From Otatea glauca (Eukaryota > Streptophyta > Magnoliopsida > Poales > Poaceae): a stretch of 64,000 bases of DNA. Below the pieces are notes generated by a model. That model was not told the DNA's origin. It was given only the letters and a program-made list of their open reading frames with translations, and made no database searches. Of the stretch, positions 11,851 to 22,943 are shown in pieces (position 1 is the first letter of the stretch; every line of letters starts with the position of its first letter). Location: NCBI GenBank assembly GCA_036346275.1, contig CM070711.1, positions 65,511,078-65,575,077 on the forward strand. Reading direction: 5' to 3'. The translations under genes and the position numbers were made by a program.

Positions 11851-12910
11851 TCATGGTGCAGCCAAAACCGAAGGGCTGGACAAATATCTTTTAATATCAT
11901 CAAAAGCCTTTTGCTGATCGGCTCCCCACACAAATTCTTGATTATCCTTCAATTTCAACAACGGGGTAAAAGCACGAATTCTGCCGGAAAGGTTTGAGAT
12001 AAACCTCCGTGGATAATTAATCTTGCCGATCAACTTCTGTAATTCGTTTTTGCATGCCGACGGCTTGGTGTTGGCTATGGCTTTCACTCTTGCTTGATTA
12101 ACCTCAATACCTCTCTCATGTACTATAAAGACTAAAAATTGCCCAGCCGACACGCCGAATGCACATTTAAAAGGATTCATCTTCAATCCATGTGATCTTA
12201 TGTTCTGGAGAACCTTTTCTAAATCGGCCAAATGCTGCAAATCATCAGCCGATTTTACTACGACATCGTCAATATATATTTCAACGATGTGACCGGTTAA
12301 GTCATGAAAAATCAGGTTCATGGCTCGTTGATATGTTGCCCCAGCATTTTTTAAGCCAAAAGTCATAACCGTCCACTCGAATAAACCTATGGCTCCAGGA
12401 TATCTGAAAGTTGTCTTTGGTATATCGGCTTCTGCCATGAGTATCCGATTGTATCCCAGCATTTCCATCTAGAAAACTTATGATTTTATTCCCGATGCAG
12501 CATCGATAAGCATATCGCTATCGACATCGGTATTCATCTTTGGTGTCGCTTTATTCAAATCTCTAAAGTTGAGACATACTCAAGTTTTCCGCTTTTCTTC
12601 ATGATCGAACAATGTTGGAAACCCACTCCGCATATCGACAAGGTCTTATAAATTTAGCCTCCAACAATCGCTCTATTTCTTCTTTTATAATTTTATACAG
12701 AGCCGGATTGAAACGCCTAGGGTATTGTTTAAACGGCCGATAACCTTGTTTAATGGGTAGCCGATGTTCTACCAATTGTCGGCTTAAACCAGGCATCTCG
12801 TGATACTCCCAAGCAAAACAATCTTTATATTCTTTAAGAATTTCGATTAACTTCTCTTTATATTTTACATCTAATTTCGCTAATAAAAGTTGGTCTTTTT
12901 CTATCACCAC
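11851..12910 (-). pseudogene. Reverse transcriptase of element 2, broken
   Basis: The N-terminal part (12599-12910) has KDCFAWEYHEMPGL, HRLPIKQGYRPFKQ and RLLEAKFIRPCRYAEW. The palm part (11851-12468) has KTTFRYPGAIGLFEWTVM, FGLKNAGATYQRAMN and the catalytic YIDD box. The intervening 12470-12598 still shows remnants of FRDLNKATPKDEY and FLDGNAG but carries stops and a frameshift. It is not functional. Confidence 0.85.
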
Positions 12911-13045
12911 TACCTATATCAACTTCTTCAAGCAGATCGGTGGACGTAAAGCCTTGACCCAACTTTTCAACTTCTTGAAAGTCTTCTATAGCCTCATAAC
13001 TATCCGTTGTTTGCCGATAGTTTTGCATTTTGTCTTGTAATGCCT

Positions 13046-13803
13046 TTACTGTTTTTCTTGTCCCCATCGGCGTAGTACTTCATTTGCTCGATTAAACGTG
13101 CCTGGTTTGACACTGATCGGCATAAGTCCTGTTTTGCTCACGCAGATGAAATCGCAATCTTCTAGTGTCTTTCCCGATATACATCCTGCTTCTTCATATT
13201 GCCAATTCGCGTCGGAATTGGCCATGGCAATGTGAGCCGATGTGTCGGCCGTGACAATTTCAACTTCCTCTCCGTTCCATTGGACAAGCGCTTGATGCAT
13301 AGTCGACGGAATACAGCAGTTGGCGTGAATCCAATCTCTCCCAAGTAGAACACTATAGTTGCCCTTGGCGTCGATGACAAAAAATGCGGTCGGCAACGTT
13401 TTGCTACGGTAGTCAGTTCTGTAACCATGACACCTTTGGCTTCGGTTGGATCGCCAGTGAAGTCGTTTAGAACCATAGTAGTTTTAATCAAGTCTTCATC
13501 GGACTTGTCCAGTTTCTTGCAAGTCGTATAGGGCATCAAGTTTACTGTGGCTCCACCGTCTACCAGCATCCTTGATATCGGCTTTCCATTTATATACCCT
13601 TTCAGATATAATGGTTTCAGATGCCGATGATCGTCTCTATGCTTCTCGAAGATTGCGTTTTGGACTCCCGAGCATGATTGGGCAAAAGTTTCTTTAGCCG
13701 ATTCAGTTTTGATTTTGAATTCGGCTGGCAACGTGAACACCATATTGATATCCATTGGGGGGGTATCATCCCTAATCATGGGAGAATCTAGATCATCTGC
13801 CAA
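13046..13803 (-). pseudogene. Aspartic protease region of element 2
   Basis: The frame 13162-13803 contains LKGYINGKPISRMLVDGGAT, with DGGA at the place of the usual DSGA catalytic triad, followed by NLMPYTT. A second frame, 13046-13396, continues with LLGRDWIHANCC, typical of the protease C-terminal part, so a frameshift lies near 13390. The domain would process the gag-pol polyprotein. Confidence 0.75.
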
Positions 13804-13890
13804 CTCAAAATCTTATACGGCCTGTTCCTTTTTCCTCCATTCTTTTTTGACAACCTTGATCTGACGAAGCTCATTGAAAGTCTCATCTCT

Positions 13891-15495
13891 CTACTTTTCG
13901 GCGTCGGCTTTTCGGATCTCCTGCGTCCTTAGCCTCTGAAGCCGTCTGCGCTGCGATCGGCTAAGGCCAGATGGACACCACCTAGGCTTGGGCTCTATTG
14001 GCTTTCGTATCTGACCAGCCAAATCTTCCCGGTCTGAATTGGTCCTTAGCGTTTCGACCTGGTCCGGTACCTGGTTTGGTTCAGATATTCTTTCATGGAC
14101 AGGCCTCCTGTAACCTTTGCTGTGATCTCGAATCGGCCCGAACAGCCTATCTCTAGCCGATTGTCTTGGCAAATCGTCTCGGGGGTAATGCTCCATCGGA
14201 CATGTATACGGAGATGGCAGTGCTACTCCCCTTTCCCAACAAAACTGCCAAAAGGGACATCTTCTATGGGCCCTCTCCACATTTTCAGTGTGATATAAAT
14301 TATCCGACCGGCGAGCAGGATATCGTGGTCGGCTGTTCATTCTTTCATATTTCTCCATCAATTGTGAAAACGTTGGTCCCGGCTTTTTGGCCGATTGCCT
14401 TGACGGCGATTTTTCAGCTTTGTACCATTTACCCACCTGAGGATTTCCCTTGGGTTTAATGGTCCTCGAATTTTTTCCTTCGTGATCGGCTTCTATTTGT
14501 AATGAGCCGATCGTAATTTTCATCGTCTGGTCGCCGTTTGAATTCGACTGAATATTGACCTACCGATCCTTATTTGGCTCATCATGCATCGGCTCCTTTC
14601 CTTTAGCCGAACATTGAACCATATTAATTGGGAATGGATCAGCGTCAACTTGCATGGTCGGCTCATCAGCAAATTTTAGCCGACCATCTTCAATAGCTGA
14701 TTGGATCTGTTGACGAAAAATATTGCAGTCGTTAGTATTGTGAGAAAAAGAGTGGTGCCACTTGCAATACCAACATTTCTTGATCTCGTCAGCTGATGGT
14801 ATAATATGTCCCTCGGGCAATCGTATTATCTTTTCTTGTAATAATAAATCAAAAATATGATCACATTTAGAAACATCAAAGGCATACTTAACTTCCGACT
14901 TATTTCTAGTCGGCTTTAGCCAAGAACAGACTAGGGACTTCTTAGATCCTTTTACCCATTCGGCTATATTTATTTTTGCTTCGTCATCCTCCGAAGAATC
15001 GCTTGGGCAATAATCCACCATATTGACTTTAACTTTATCCTTTTCTTTATTACCGTTATTTTTAAATCTATCTTTGAACGCTTTATTATCTGGGAATCAG
15101 CTTTCCTTAACCGATACACGATGAAGCAGATGGCTCAAATCGTTGAACTCTTGCCCTCTAAACTTCTCTCTAAGTGGTGGAATTAACTATTGAAAAGCCA
15201 AATCTGCAAGTTGGTTGTCGGGCAACGTGACACTAAAACATCGGTTTCTAACTTCTCTGAACCTCTTAATGTAATCAGTTATCGATTCTCCAAATCTCTG
15301 GCGAACAGAACTTAGGTCAGAAATCCTTAGTTCCAAACTTCCTGAGAAAAAGTATTCGTGGAATCGGCTTTCCAAATCGTTCCATAAGTGGACCGAATTC
15401 GGAAGCAAACAAGTAAACCAAGTAAAGGCTACCCCGGACAGTGACAACGGGAACAATCTTATTTTGATCCATCGGATTTGAGCCGCTCGCCGCAT
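13891..15495 (-). pseudogene. Gag core and zinc-knuckle region of element 2, several breaks
   Basis: The block 15187-15495 is a retrotransposon gag core (FPLSLSGVAFTWFTCLLP, RFHEYFFSGSLELRISDL, ITDYIKRFREVRNRC). The block 14560-15021 has WYCKWHHSFSHNTNDC, a Cys/His cluster usual in plant gypsy gag. The block 13891-14523 is a basic, Arg- and Pro-rich linker toward the protease. The three pieces are in different frames or divided by stops. Confidence 0.75.
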
Positions 15496-15828
15496 TGAGC
15501 GATAAAGCGTCCGATGTGTTCTAGAGTAGTAGTTGAGTCGTCACGAGAATTTTGCAAAATCCGGGACTCAAATTGTGGGGTAAGGCATCGATCTATGTAA
15601 TCGGATATGACTTTCAGAGTCGATAACCTTCCCTTCACCGTATGCGAATTGGTCCCTCAAGACAGCGGAGATTTGGTCGGCCCAGTTTACATTATCGGCC
15701 ATTGGCACCGCATGCCCTTGATAATGTTGATCATAGTTGGCATCCTGCGCCCCGAGTGCAAACTCGGGTTGTCAATTATGCTGAGTCGACGGCACACGAG
15801 TATACTGATCATACCTATTATGCATGAC

Positions 15829-16595
15829 TTAAGGTTCTGGTATTGGGACGAAAGGCTCTGAATAAGTTACCACCCTATGCGGACCTGGATTTCTAAGCAG
15901 GGTCGGTTCATGCGGGTATCTTTCAGGCCCGATCGACTGTGAAACCGATTGTGGAAAAGCATAGAACGGAGCCGACGACGGCAGATTTGTTGATGCGTCT
16001 AACTTAGCGTCGTCGGTGTATGTGTGGTAATGGCTCACCCCACTTGACCGAGGGTCTTTAGGCAATATTATAGTGGGCTGAGTAGGCATTCATGGTAGAG
16101 GGGTGAGGTTATAGCCGATGGTTTAGGATCGGCCGGTGTGCTCTGCGTATTTTGGGCCACCGAAAAAATAGGATAATTCGGCAGAGCTTGTAATGGGTCA
16201 AGCAGACTACCTGACGAGTCTAACTCCTGGGCTATAGTTTTAACACTATTTGCTATCATCGGCTTAAGCGTTGTCACAAGAGCCGATGATTGGTTTATTA
16301 AGGCATGGTGCATAGACTGATTAATCATAGCCGATAGTTCGGCTTGAGCAGGCAGATATCGGCTTACCGGTTCTGTGACACCCGCATCTCCCAGGGCGTT
16401 GACCGTCAGCAGGACGGATTTTTGAGTGACGCCACGTCTAGTTTTCTGATAACAGCTTAGCATCATCTCCTCCAACGCAGTCTTCCGAGCTTCAATCTCT
16501 TGACGTTGTTCTGCAGTCAAATCGTCCATTGTTGGGACGATTATGGCTTCTGCGTTGAGATCGGATGGCGGAATCGACTTTCCTGACGAAAACAT
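15829..16595 (-). pseudogene. Gag N-terminal region of element 2
   Basis: A true ATG at 16593-16595, 26 bases inside the LTR, opens a frame (16068-16595) that starts MFSSGKSIPPSDLNAEA and continues TAEQRQEIEARK. A second frame (15829-16089) continues with Pro/Ser/Tyr-rich sequence. This variable gag leader has no recognisable fold. The short distance from LTR to ATG is normal for such elements. Confidence 0.55.
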
Positions 16596-16620
16596 TGTCC
16601 CACTGGGCGTGCCAAGAGTG

Positions 16621-17277
16621 TGTTGGCGTCAAAAACTTGATGTAGGGTTTCGCCAAGAAGACACCGCATTTAACACCGGTTCGAGCGTGCGGTCGATTTG
16701 ACTCAGAACAAACAAGGTAAAAATATAAAATTCACACAAAGCCGATCGTGGAGATCAATCGGCTTAGACTTAATCAGCTTGAAGCCGATCAAGATCGAGG
16801 TAACAAGGTAAGTCTAATTAGCCGATTAAGGCTAATCAGATGATAAAGGTATATCGATTTTGAAGAAGGCGATGCGCAACAAAATCAGAACAAATCAAAC
16901 CTGAGGGTGTAATTGACGAAGATCAACAATCGGAGATGCGCAACTTTATTGATCAAGATCGATTACAGAGAGAGATCTAAATTACAGAGACTACTCCTAG
17001 TCGACAGGAAAAAATAAGAAAGTAAAGGCTGGTTAATTGTATTGTGTTGTATCCCTCTGCAGCTTGCTCGGCCCTTCTTTTATACCCTTCGGCCGATCGT
17101 GTCCTACTACAACATGTTTCAAGTCCTGATCCGTATCGGCCTTATCTCGGACAGTTATTTCCTCAAAGATCTTGTTGTTACCAAATATCTTTAAATCTTC
17201 CCAAACTGTCTGCTAGTTTCCGTATTTTTCACTTTATTATCGATTTTGACTAGACTTGCCAAATTTTGATGCAAATA
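16621..17277 (-). repeat. 5' LTR of element 2 (657 bp)
   Basis: The plus-strand left end reads TGTTGGCGTC, the mirror of the GACGCCAACA end at 4842-4851. The other end aligns to the TGTTTGCACC start of the 3' LTR of element 1 but reads TATTTGCATC, so the terminal TG has mutated to TA. A minus-strand TATAAAA lies at 17078-17084. The sequence just inside, CTTGGCACGCCCAGTGGGAC on the minus strand, sits where a primer-binding site should be, but I could not assign its tRNA. Confidence 0.8.
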
Positions 17278-19149
17278 TATGTATGCACTCGATCGTCGAC
17301 GAGCATCACAGAGAGTATTCAGCAGGTGGTAGCAGAGAGCTACAGGTGCCGGCCAGGCTGCGCGCGCGGGCTGTGAATTACAGGGCAGTTCACCTTTGGC
17401 ACCAAAGTCAGCCATGGTTGCCATGCCATGCGCCATGCATAGCAGAGAAGCAGCACGCGGGCGATGTTAAATAGCCACCTGCTAGTGCAAAAGGAGAATT
17501 GGCCGCGATTCGCCTGCGCAGAACTCGACCGTTTCAGTGCTTTCTTCAGCTGCCAGCTGCTTCTGTCTGCGAGAATTTTGCTAGCGTGGATGTAAGCAAA
17601 CATCCATGTGTCTTGATTTACAATTGTCAGTACTGTCCCATGGATGTGCAAGTTCTTAGTTACTACTTGCTTGCTAGCTCATGTCCTGATTCTGAGCTTT
17701 TTTTCTGTTTTGTTTTGTGTCATGCAGATGCATTGAGAGGCCTTCAGTTCAAGGGTGTAGACTGTAGACTCTAGGTTTCGCGTATTTCTGTCACCTTTTC
17801 CGTGTCCTTCCGAGCGAAACCGGTCAAGTATGAATATATGATTGAGCATGTACCATTCTTCCAATATAAATTATATATATATATATTAAAATAAACAAAA
17901 TGATAAGTAATTATTATCTATCATTCATTTATATTTTAATATTTATATAATTTTTAAATAATGATACATAAAATCATCTTTTTTATGATTCCATTGCTAG
18001 TCCAGTAGTCTACTTCAGCTACTCTAGACGATAAGATCTGACCTTAAAAAGACAAAAATAGCCTAGGTGTGCAGCGTTTACTTGGGATTGTTTATACTCC
18101 TCGTGCACGCGTTGTGTGTGCTGCGATGCCATGCCATTCTATCGCACGACATTTCTTTCTGAAGAAGCAAAATTACACAGTGAGGCGAAGCCGATTTGTC
18201 AAGCCATCTGATCGAATAGCACGGCGCGGTCGCCGACGTGTGAGCACATCGGAATAACACGGAGTCAACCAATAAAAATCGGCAAGTTGATGCCACATGC
18301 TCGTTGCTACACGGCGAACCGCGAGAAAGTTGAGGGCTTGAGGCAACGCGAGCGAATCACACCGTGCAGTGCACTGTACGTAGGTCCAGTAAGCAGTAGC
18401 CATGGCGCTGATTGGACATGCATCAAACTGTGTGCAGGCATGGATGCCCAGGAGGAGCACAAATCAAACAAAATGCAGAGCACATATGTTCCTGTCGCTG
18501 CATTTATTTGTTCCATGTACAAAAACAGCGGATTTGCTATACATCCGTCGACAAAAACAAATACTACTCCTTTTATATATAATCCTGCTATTCTGTCAGG
18601 CTGTGAACTACAGGCATTTCATCGCAGCTTGAGAGCTTCAGATTTTTTTTAAAAAAAAAAAAACTAGTGTTTCAGAACTTGTATGACACGGAATTTGCTG
18701 AGACGAAGCTTTTTCCACAGCCATGAAGAATTCAATGTTATCCATTTGCTCCTCATGACAACGACCTGGGCAAAGTTTTCACAGAGTAAAAAATTGAAGA
18801 ACTTTTTGCTGAAGAAAATATGAAGAACTTCCGGATCCTTCACCATGTTTTTTTAATCTGCGTGTATCTGCTGATGATTCCAGATTTACAATACAACAAA
18901 ATGCTTCAACCAAATCATTGACAAAAAGACTTTGTTCGTTTCGATCCCTCCCCTAATCAACTCTGTGCAATAGTAGTGTCTCAACTCTCAAATCCTTTTG
19001 TTTCTGTGTGCTAAATCGCTAATGTATGAATTAAGAACAAAAATAAGGGGAAAAAGGACTAACCAACACTGGGCAAGAGAACACGGAACCAAACTACATG
19101 AGTTCATCTGCTCTTATTGGAGGCCGGCCCCACATGTCAGACCGTACGA
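17278..19149. other. Intergenic DNA between element 2 and the WRKY gene
   Basis: No convincing gene is seen. An (AT)n tract lies at about 17868-17888 followed by AT-rich DNA to 17990. A short T-run/A-run (tttttttt-aaaaaaaaaaaaa) sits at 18640-18664. The part nearest 19149 probably includes the WRKY 3' UTR. Confidence 0.5.
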
Positions 19150-20152
19150 TCATGTCATGGCAGTGCTCTCCGGCGGCTGCTCGTCTTTAACCCCTCCTGC
19201 CATTGCGAACCCGTCGCAGGCGCGCGGCCGGAACACCATGGCGCACTCCGGCAGCTCGCCGAGCCCCTCGAACATCGCGTCCTCCTCGCTTCCCTCCCCG
19301 CCTAACCCACCGACGACGTCGCCGAACTCGTCGGGAAGAAGCGCGGCCGTGTCGACGACTGCTCCGCCCAGGAACATCGGCCCGTACATCATCTCGTCGG
19401 CCGCCTCGATGTCGGAGGGCGACGTCGACGAGGTGACGGACACGACGTCGTAGAGCCACCGGAACTCGTCGTGCACCTCGATGGCCGCCGGGGCCCCGGT
19501 GGCGGCGCCGTGGTGCGCGTCGTCGGATTTCGCTGGCTCCGGCGGGCCGGGCTGGGTCTTGGGCTTCTGGGCCTGGCATTTCTTGCTGGAGTGGTTGTGC
19601 TCGAAGGAGTAGGTGACGATCACCATGTCCGGGTCGGCCCAGCTCCGCTCCACCTGCTTCCTCGCCGGACATCCCTTGGAGCTACTGCACCTGTAGTACG
19701 CCCTGATCACAGAGTCCAAGCCCAGTCCCAGATCAGCAAACCTCTCTATACATAGCGCAACTACCGTACGTGCTGCGTGGACAAGAACTCGAAGAACACA
19801 AGACCATATGTAATGTAACCAAGGATGCATGATTGCTTAGCACGTAGTACCTTGGGAAAGGTGAGCCCTTGATGGGCTTCTGGCCGTACTTCCTCCACGC
19901 CCACGAGTCCGACGGCGTAATGCCCTCGCCGACGCCCTTGGGCCGCGGGCCGCTCACGTCGGCAAGCGGCACGGTCACCACCCGCTTCTGCGCCGACCGC
20001 CTCCTCCCGCCGCTAGGCGACGTCGACGGCGCCGCCGGTGGCGACAGCGGCGACCCCTGGCAGTCCACCGAGACGCCATCCCCGGCGCCCTTCTGCTCGC
20101 CGCCGGACATCGTCGGCGACGACACCGCCCCGTCGCTCCACTCGCCGTCCAT
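19150..20152 (-). CDS. WRKY transcription factor, group IIe type
   Basis: Two exons: 19851-20152 and 19150-19702, joined at AAG|GTAC and TCAG|GG, giving 284 residues. The start is the ATG at 20152 (MDGEWSDG); an upstream in-frame TTG at 20179 is not a plausible start. The DNA-binding domain reads WRKYGQK at residues 86-92, with zinc ligands C106, C112, H136 and H138 (C-X5-C-X23-H-X-H). The intron splits the Arg codon after GSPFP, the conserved intron position of many WRKY genes. The sequence KGCPARKQVERS is typical of group IIe. The C-terminal half is acidic (DEFGDVVGG, GSEEDAMFEG) and may activate transcription. It should act in the nucleus at W-boxes (TTGACC/T). I cannot give the numbered gene name with certainty. 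Confidence 0.93.
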
Positions 20153-20301
20153 ACACAAGAGCACTCCTTCCAAAGCCAAGAAGATTCAAGAGGCAGTGGT
20201 GTGATGATGGATCAAATGGAGGAGCTAGGCAGCAGGTCGGAGCAGTTCTTGGATCGATGTCACCTGCAGGCTGCAGCTACGAGCGAGCCATCCATCCACG
20301 G

Positions 20302-20309
20302 GATATAAA
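20302..20309 (-). promoter_or_regulatory. Possible TATA box of the WRKY gene
   Basis: The minus strand reads TTTATATC about 150 bp upstream of the ATG, a normal distance for a plant gene with a short 5' UTR. This is position-based inference. Confidence 0.4.
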
Positions 20310-20748
20310 GAAACGGTGTGGCGTCGGTAGATCTAATACGAGGAGGGAAGCCGTGTGTCCTGTGTCGTCGTGATGCTGCAGCGTTCGATCGGTTCGTGGG
20401 GTGCGATAGGAGGAGAGGACGTGGGGTTGTGGGCGCGCACGCTGCGATCGACGGGGGATTAAACAAAAGGGACAGGCTTGAGAATACGAGCGTGTGACGG
20501 CGACGTGCCGACGTCTTCCCGACTATCTCATGTACCTACGCCTGGATCAATATCATCTATAAGCTGTAGCTTCTTCTCATCGGCATTCCGCAAGTAGAGA
20601 CGAGTAGTTTAGTATATACGGAGTGGTATATAGGAGTGGTTGGCGCGGAATAGTATACCTGTCACTGGTGTTTGGAAGGATAATCGCAGAGCTTCTCTAG
20701 ATGCACGGTAGAAATTCCAGCAAATAGTACAGACAGGAGCAAGGCCGT

Positions 20749-20897
20749 GGTCAATTCTGGATAGGACTTGTTTTGTTTTGCTTGGAGGAGAAACAATGGT
20801 GTTTGATTGGGAGTGGCAAATGTAAGTGAATCCTACTTGTAATTGAATTTTAAGAAGTTATTGCCTGCTTCTACCTTTTGATATATACATGGGTCAA
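20749..20897 (-). promoter_or_regulatory. W-box candidates upstream of the WRKY gene
   Basis: On the minus strand TTGACC occurs at 20749-20754 and 20892-20897, about 600 and 740 bp upstream of the ATG. TTGACC matches the W-box core bound by WRKY proteins, so self- or cross-regulation is possible. The motif is short and can occur by chance. Confidence 0.3.
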
Positions 20898-21229
20898 ATG
20901 AATCCTGGACCTTGAAAGCTCAAGGCCAATTCAGGGTGTCATGTCAGATATATTCCTCGCTACTGCCAATTCTACCGCATCAAGCTAGCTAGAGACAAAT
21001 TGTGTATTTGACATCATCGTGCATGCTGCATTTTCTTTTCTTTTTGGAAACCAAAGACAGGAATGCATGATGCAATTATTATTCTATGGTTGATCTGTTC
21101 AGTTATCGCATCACCATTCTTTTCAGTTGCTTTCTTTAATCCTCGGATGTTTTCATCGATCTTGACTTATTCCACTGCGGTCTCGATTATGAGGTGGCAT
21201 CACCGCATTTCGTTCTGGCCCTTGCATTT

Positions 21230-21291
21230 ATAGATAGAATACCCCATCGTTTGACAAAAGATAGATAGAAAACTCCATCGTTTGACAAAAG
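21230..21291. repeat. 31-bp tandem duplication upstream of the WRKY gene
   Basis: Copies 21230-21260 and 21261-21291 both read as atagatagaa, a short variable part, and ccatcgtttgacaaaag-like sequence. Each copy carries TTTGACA, a W-box core variant. Confidence 0.75.
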
Positions 21292-21905
21292 CTTAACGAT
21301 CGATTAAGTTATCTGGGAATGCTGTGCCTGGCTGCCTGCTAGATATGGCTTGTCGACTGCCCGAGTTAGCTTGGATAAGAACGCGGGAACAGCTGTTGCT
21401 GCGATAGAAAAGTAGACTGCATGCGGGTGTGTTTAGCGGGAATATGAGTATTTTTCATGTCAAATAGCACTCAAATTTTAAACGTTCAGATCTATATTAA
21501 ATGGATGAAATCAATCTATCTTCTCTCCTCTCATTTGAGTACAATTTTATCGAAGAGTACTCAATTTTTAAGTATTAGACAAGAAACATTATTCTTTTTA
21601 AATGGAATTTTTGCATGGTCTTTTTTACATTAATTATATACTAGTTTTATACAAATTAAATTAAGTAAAAAATAATTGTGACAATTCGTAAAAAAAAAGA
21701 ACAAAACAAACTACAAGGAACACAACAAACAAAAACGTGGATCATAAAGTCAAAATAATAAAGCACAACGTGGATCACAAAGCAATATTTAATAGACAAA
21801 AAAAAGTTGAGTGATCACAAATAAAAAAAACACCAACATCTAATAGACAGAAAAAAAGTGCTCACACACACAAAAAAAAACTCAAGAGCCATTTAGCAAT
21901 TCCTC

Positions 21906-22036
21906 TCAAGATATACAGTCTTGGCCGGGACAATGGTCTCCTGACTTGACTAAAATGGTCCCTTTCTTTACCACTTTAACTTGCAATACTTGACTAAAAT
22001 GGTCCCTTTCTCCTGACTTGACTCAAGATATACAGT
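21906..22036. repeat. Imperfect local duplication
   Basis: The phrase TCAAGATATACAGT occurs at 21906-21919 and 22023-22036. Between them ACTTGACTAAAATGGTCCCT occurs twice (near 21944 and 21988) and CTCCTGACTTGACT twice. This looks like a small complex duplication; no function is evident. Confidence 0.6.
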
Positions 22037-22166
22037 GCTTTGCAATTTCCTGCTTCCAGGTTGCATATGAACAGCAGCAATAAATGACAAATTAGTGCGC
22101 GGGATTAAGCCTCAGGCATTGAAATTATAGACAATCCTTTATATGCCATTGAATAACTTTGTATTA

Positions 22167-22378
22167 CTTCCATTCCTGAATTGATGGTGTTTTATGATGT
22201 TGTACTTCAATCAAGATAAATATACAAAATACCAAATTACCCTCTTTTATTAGACCATTTATTGCTACACTATCCAATAATAATAAGCGATATAGTAAAA
22301 AAGAGTAATTTAGCCTTGTGTACTTACATTAATCAAGTGCAAAATTCTAAAATGGAATCTATTCATAAACGGATGAAG
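22167..22378. mobile_element. Putative degenerate Stowaway-like MITE
   Basis: The stretch is flanked by TA on both sides (22165-22166 and 22379-22380). It starts CTTCCATTCCTGAATTGATG and its reverse complement starts CTTCATCCGTTTATGAATAG, a weak terminal inverted repeat. The size of about 210 bp and the AT-rich interior fit. The inverted repeat is imperfect, so the call is tentative. Confidence 0.35.
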
Positions 22379-22943
22379 TATGTCTGTAATATACCAGACA
22401 TGTTAACTTTATCATGAGTAGCATACTGTTGATCTCTACGTGTAGTTATTCAGTGGGTATGTTATAGATTTTTATCACCAGGTTCGATCGATGGGATAGA
22501 AAGATCGACTACCTGTCCAATCTTTCACTGGAAGTCTGGTACTGTTGGAGTGAGCTTGGAAGTGACAATAGGTCGGCCCAGTCAGGCCCAAATGATTTAG
22601 AACAGCCCAGAAGCTGAGCTCAAGGAAATCATAAGAGGCCCATCAAACACAGGGAAAGTTAGTTTTGGGCACAAATTTTATAAAGAAGTTCACTATTCTC
22701 AACGTGTTTTATGAGAACATGGCTTATGAGAAAAAGAAACACGTACGTGTGCAATTTACACTGCCAGCGGGGCCCATTTGCAGTGACACAGGCCCCAGAG
22801 GATTCGGAGCCTCTCAATCTTATTGGAGCATCCCCTCCTCAAGGTCCGTATCTACCAAAGCGGCCACACTGTCGCACGCCTCAAACACTCCGCCGTCTCC
22901 GCGCTAGCTCTCCCCTAGCCGCCGCCGCCGCCGCCGCGCGAAG

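Larger units (their letters stand above)
9586..17277 (-). mobile_element. Decayed Ty3/gypsy element (element 2), 5' LTR to just past integrase
   Basis: Read on the minus strand, the order is LTR (16621-17277), gag, protease, reverse transcriptase, RNase H, integrase, the normal Ty3/gypsy order. It is a relative of element 1 in inverted orientation. Similarity to element 1 continues about 140 bp past the integrase stop and then ends near 9586, so the antisense ORF region and 3' LTR are missing. Every domain is split by stops or frameshifts, so it is an old, dead copy. Confidence 0.85.
20310..22166. other. Intergenic DNA upstream of the WRKY gene
   Basis: This region separates the minus-strand WRKY gene from the plus-strand Mpv17-family gene. 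It holds the W-box candidates, two small local duplications (listed separately) and AT-rich DNA at 21590-21900 with several A-runs. No gene is recognised. Confidence 0.45.

Noticed and set aside
19187..19755. Several Arg-rich frames on both strands over the WRKY second exon
   Set aside because: They are frame shadows of the WRKY coding sequence caused by high GC at third positions.
20153..20179. WRKY start nine codons further upstream
   Set aside because: That codon is TTG, not ATG; the first ATG (20152) gives MDGEWSDG, a natural start.
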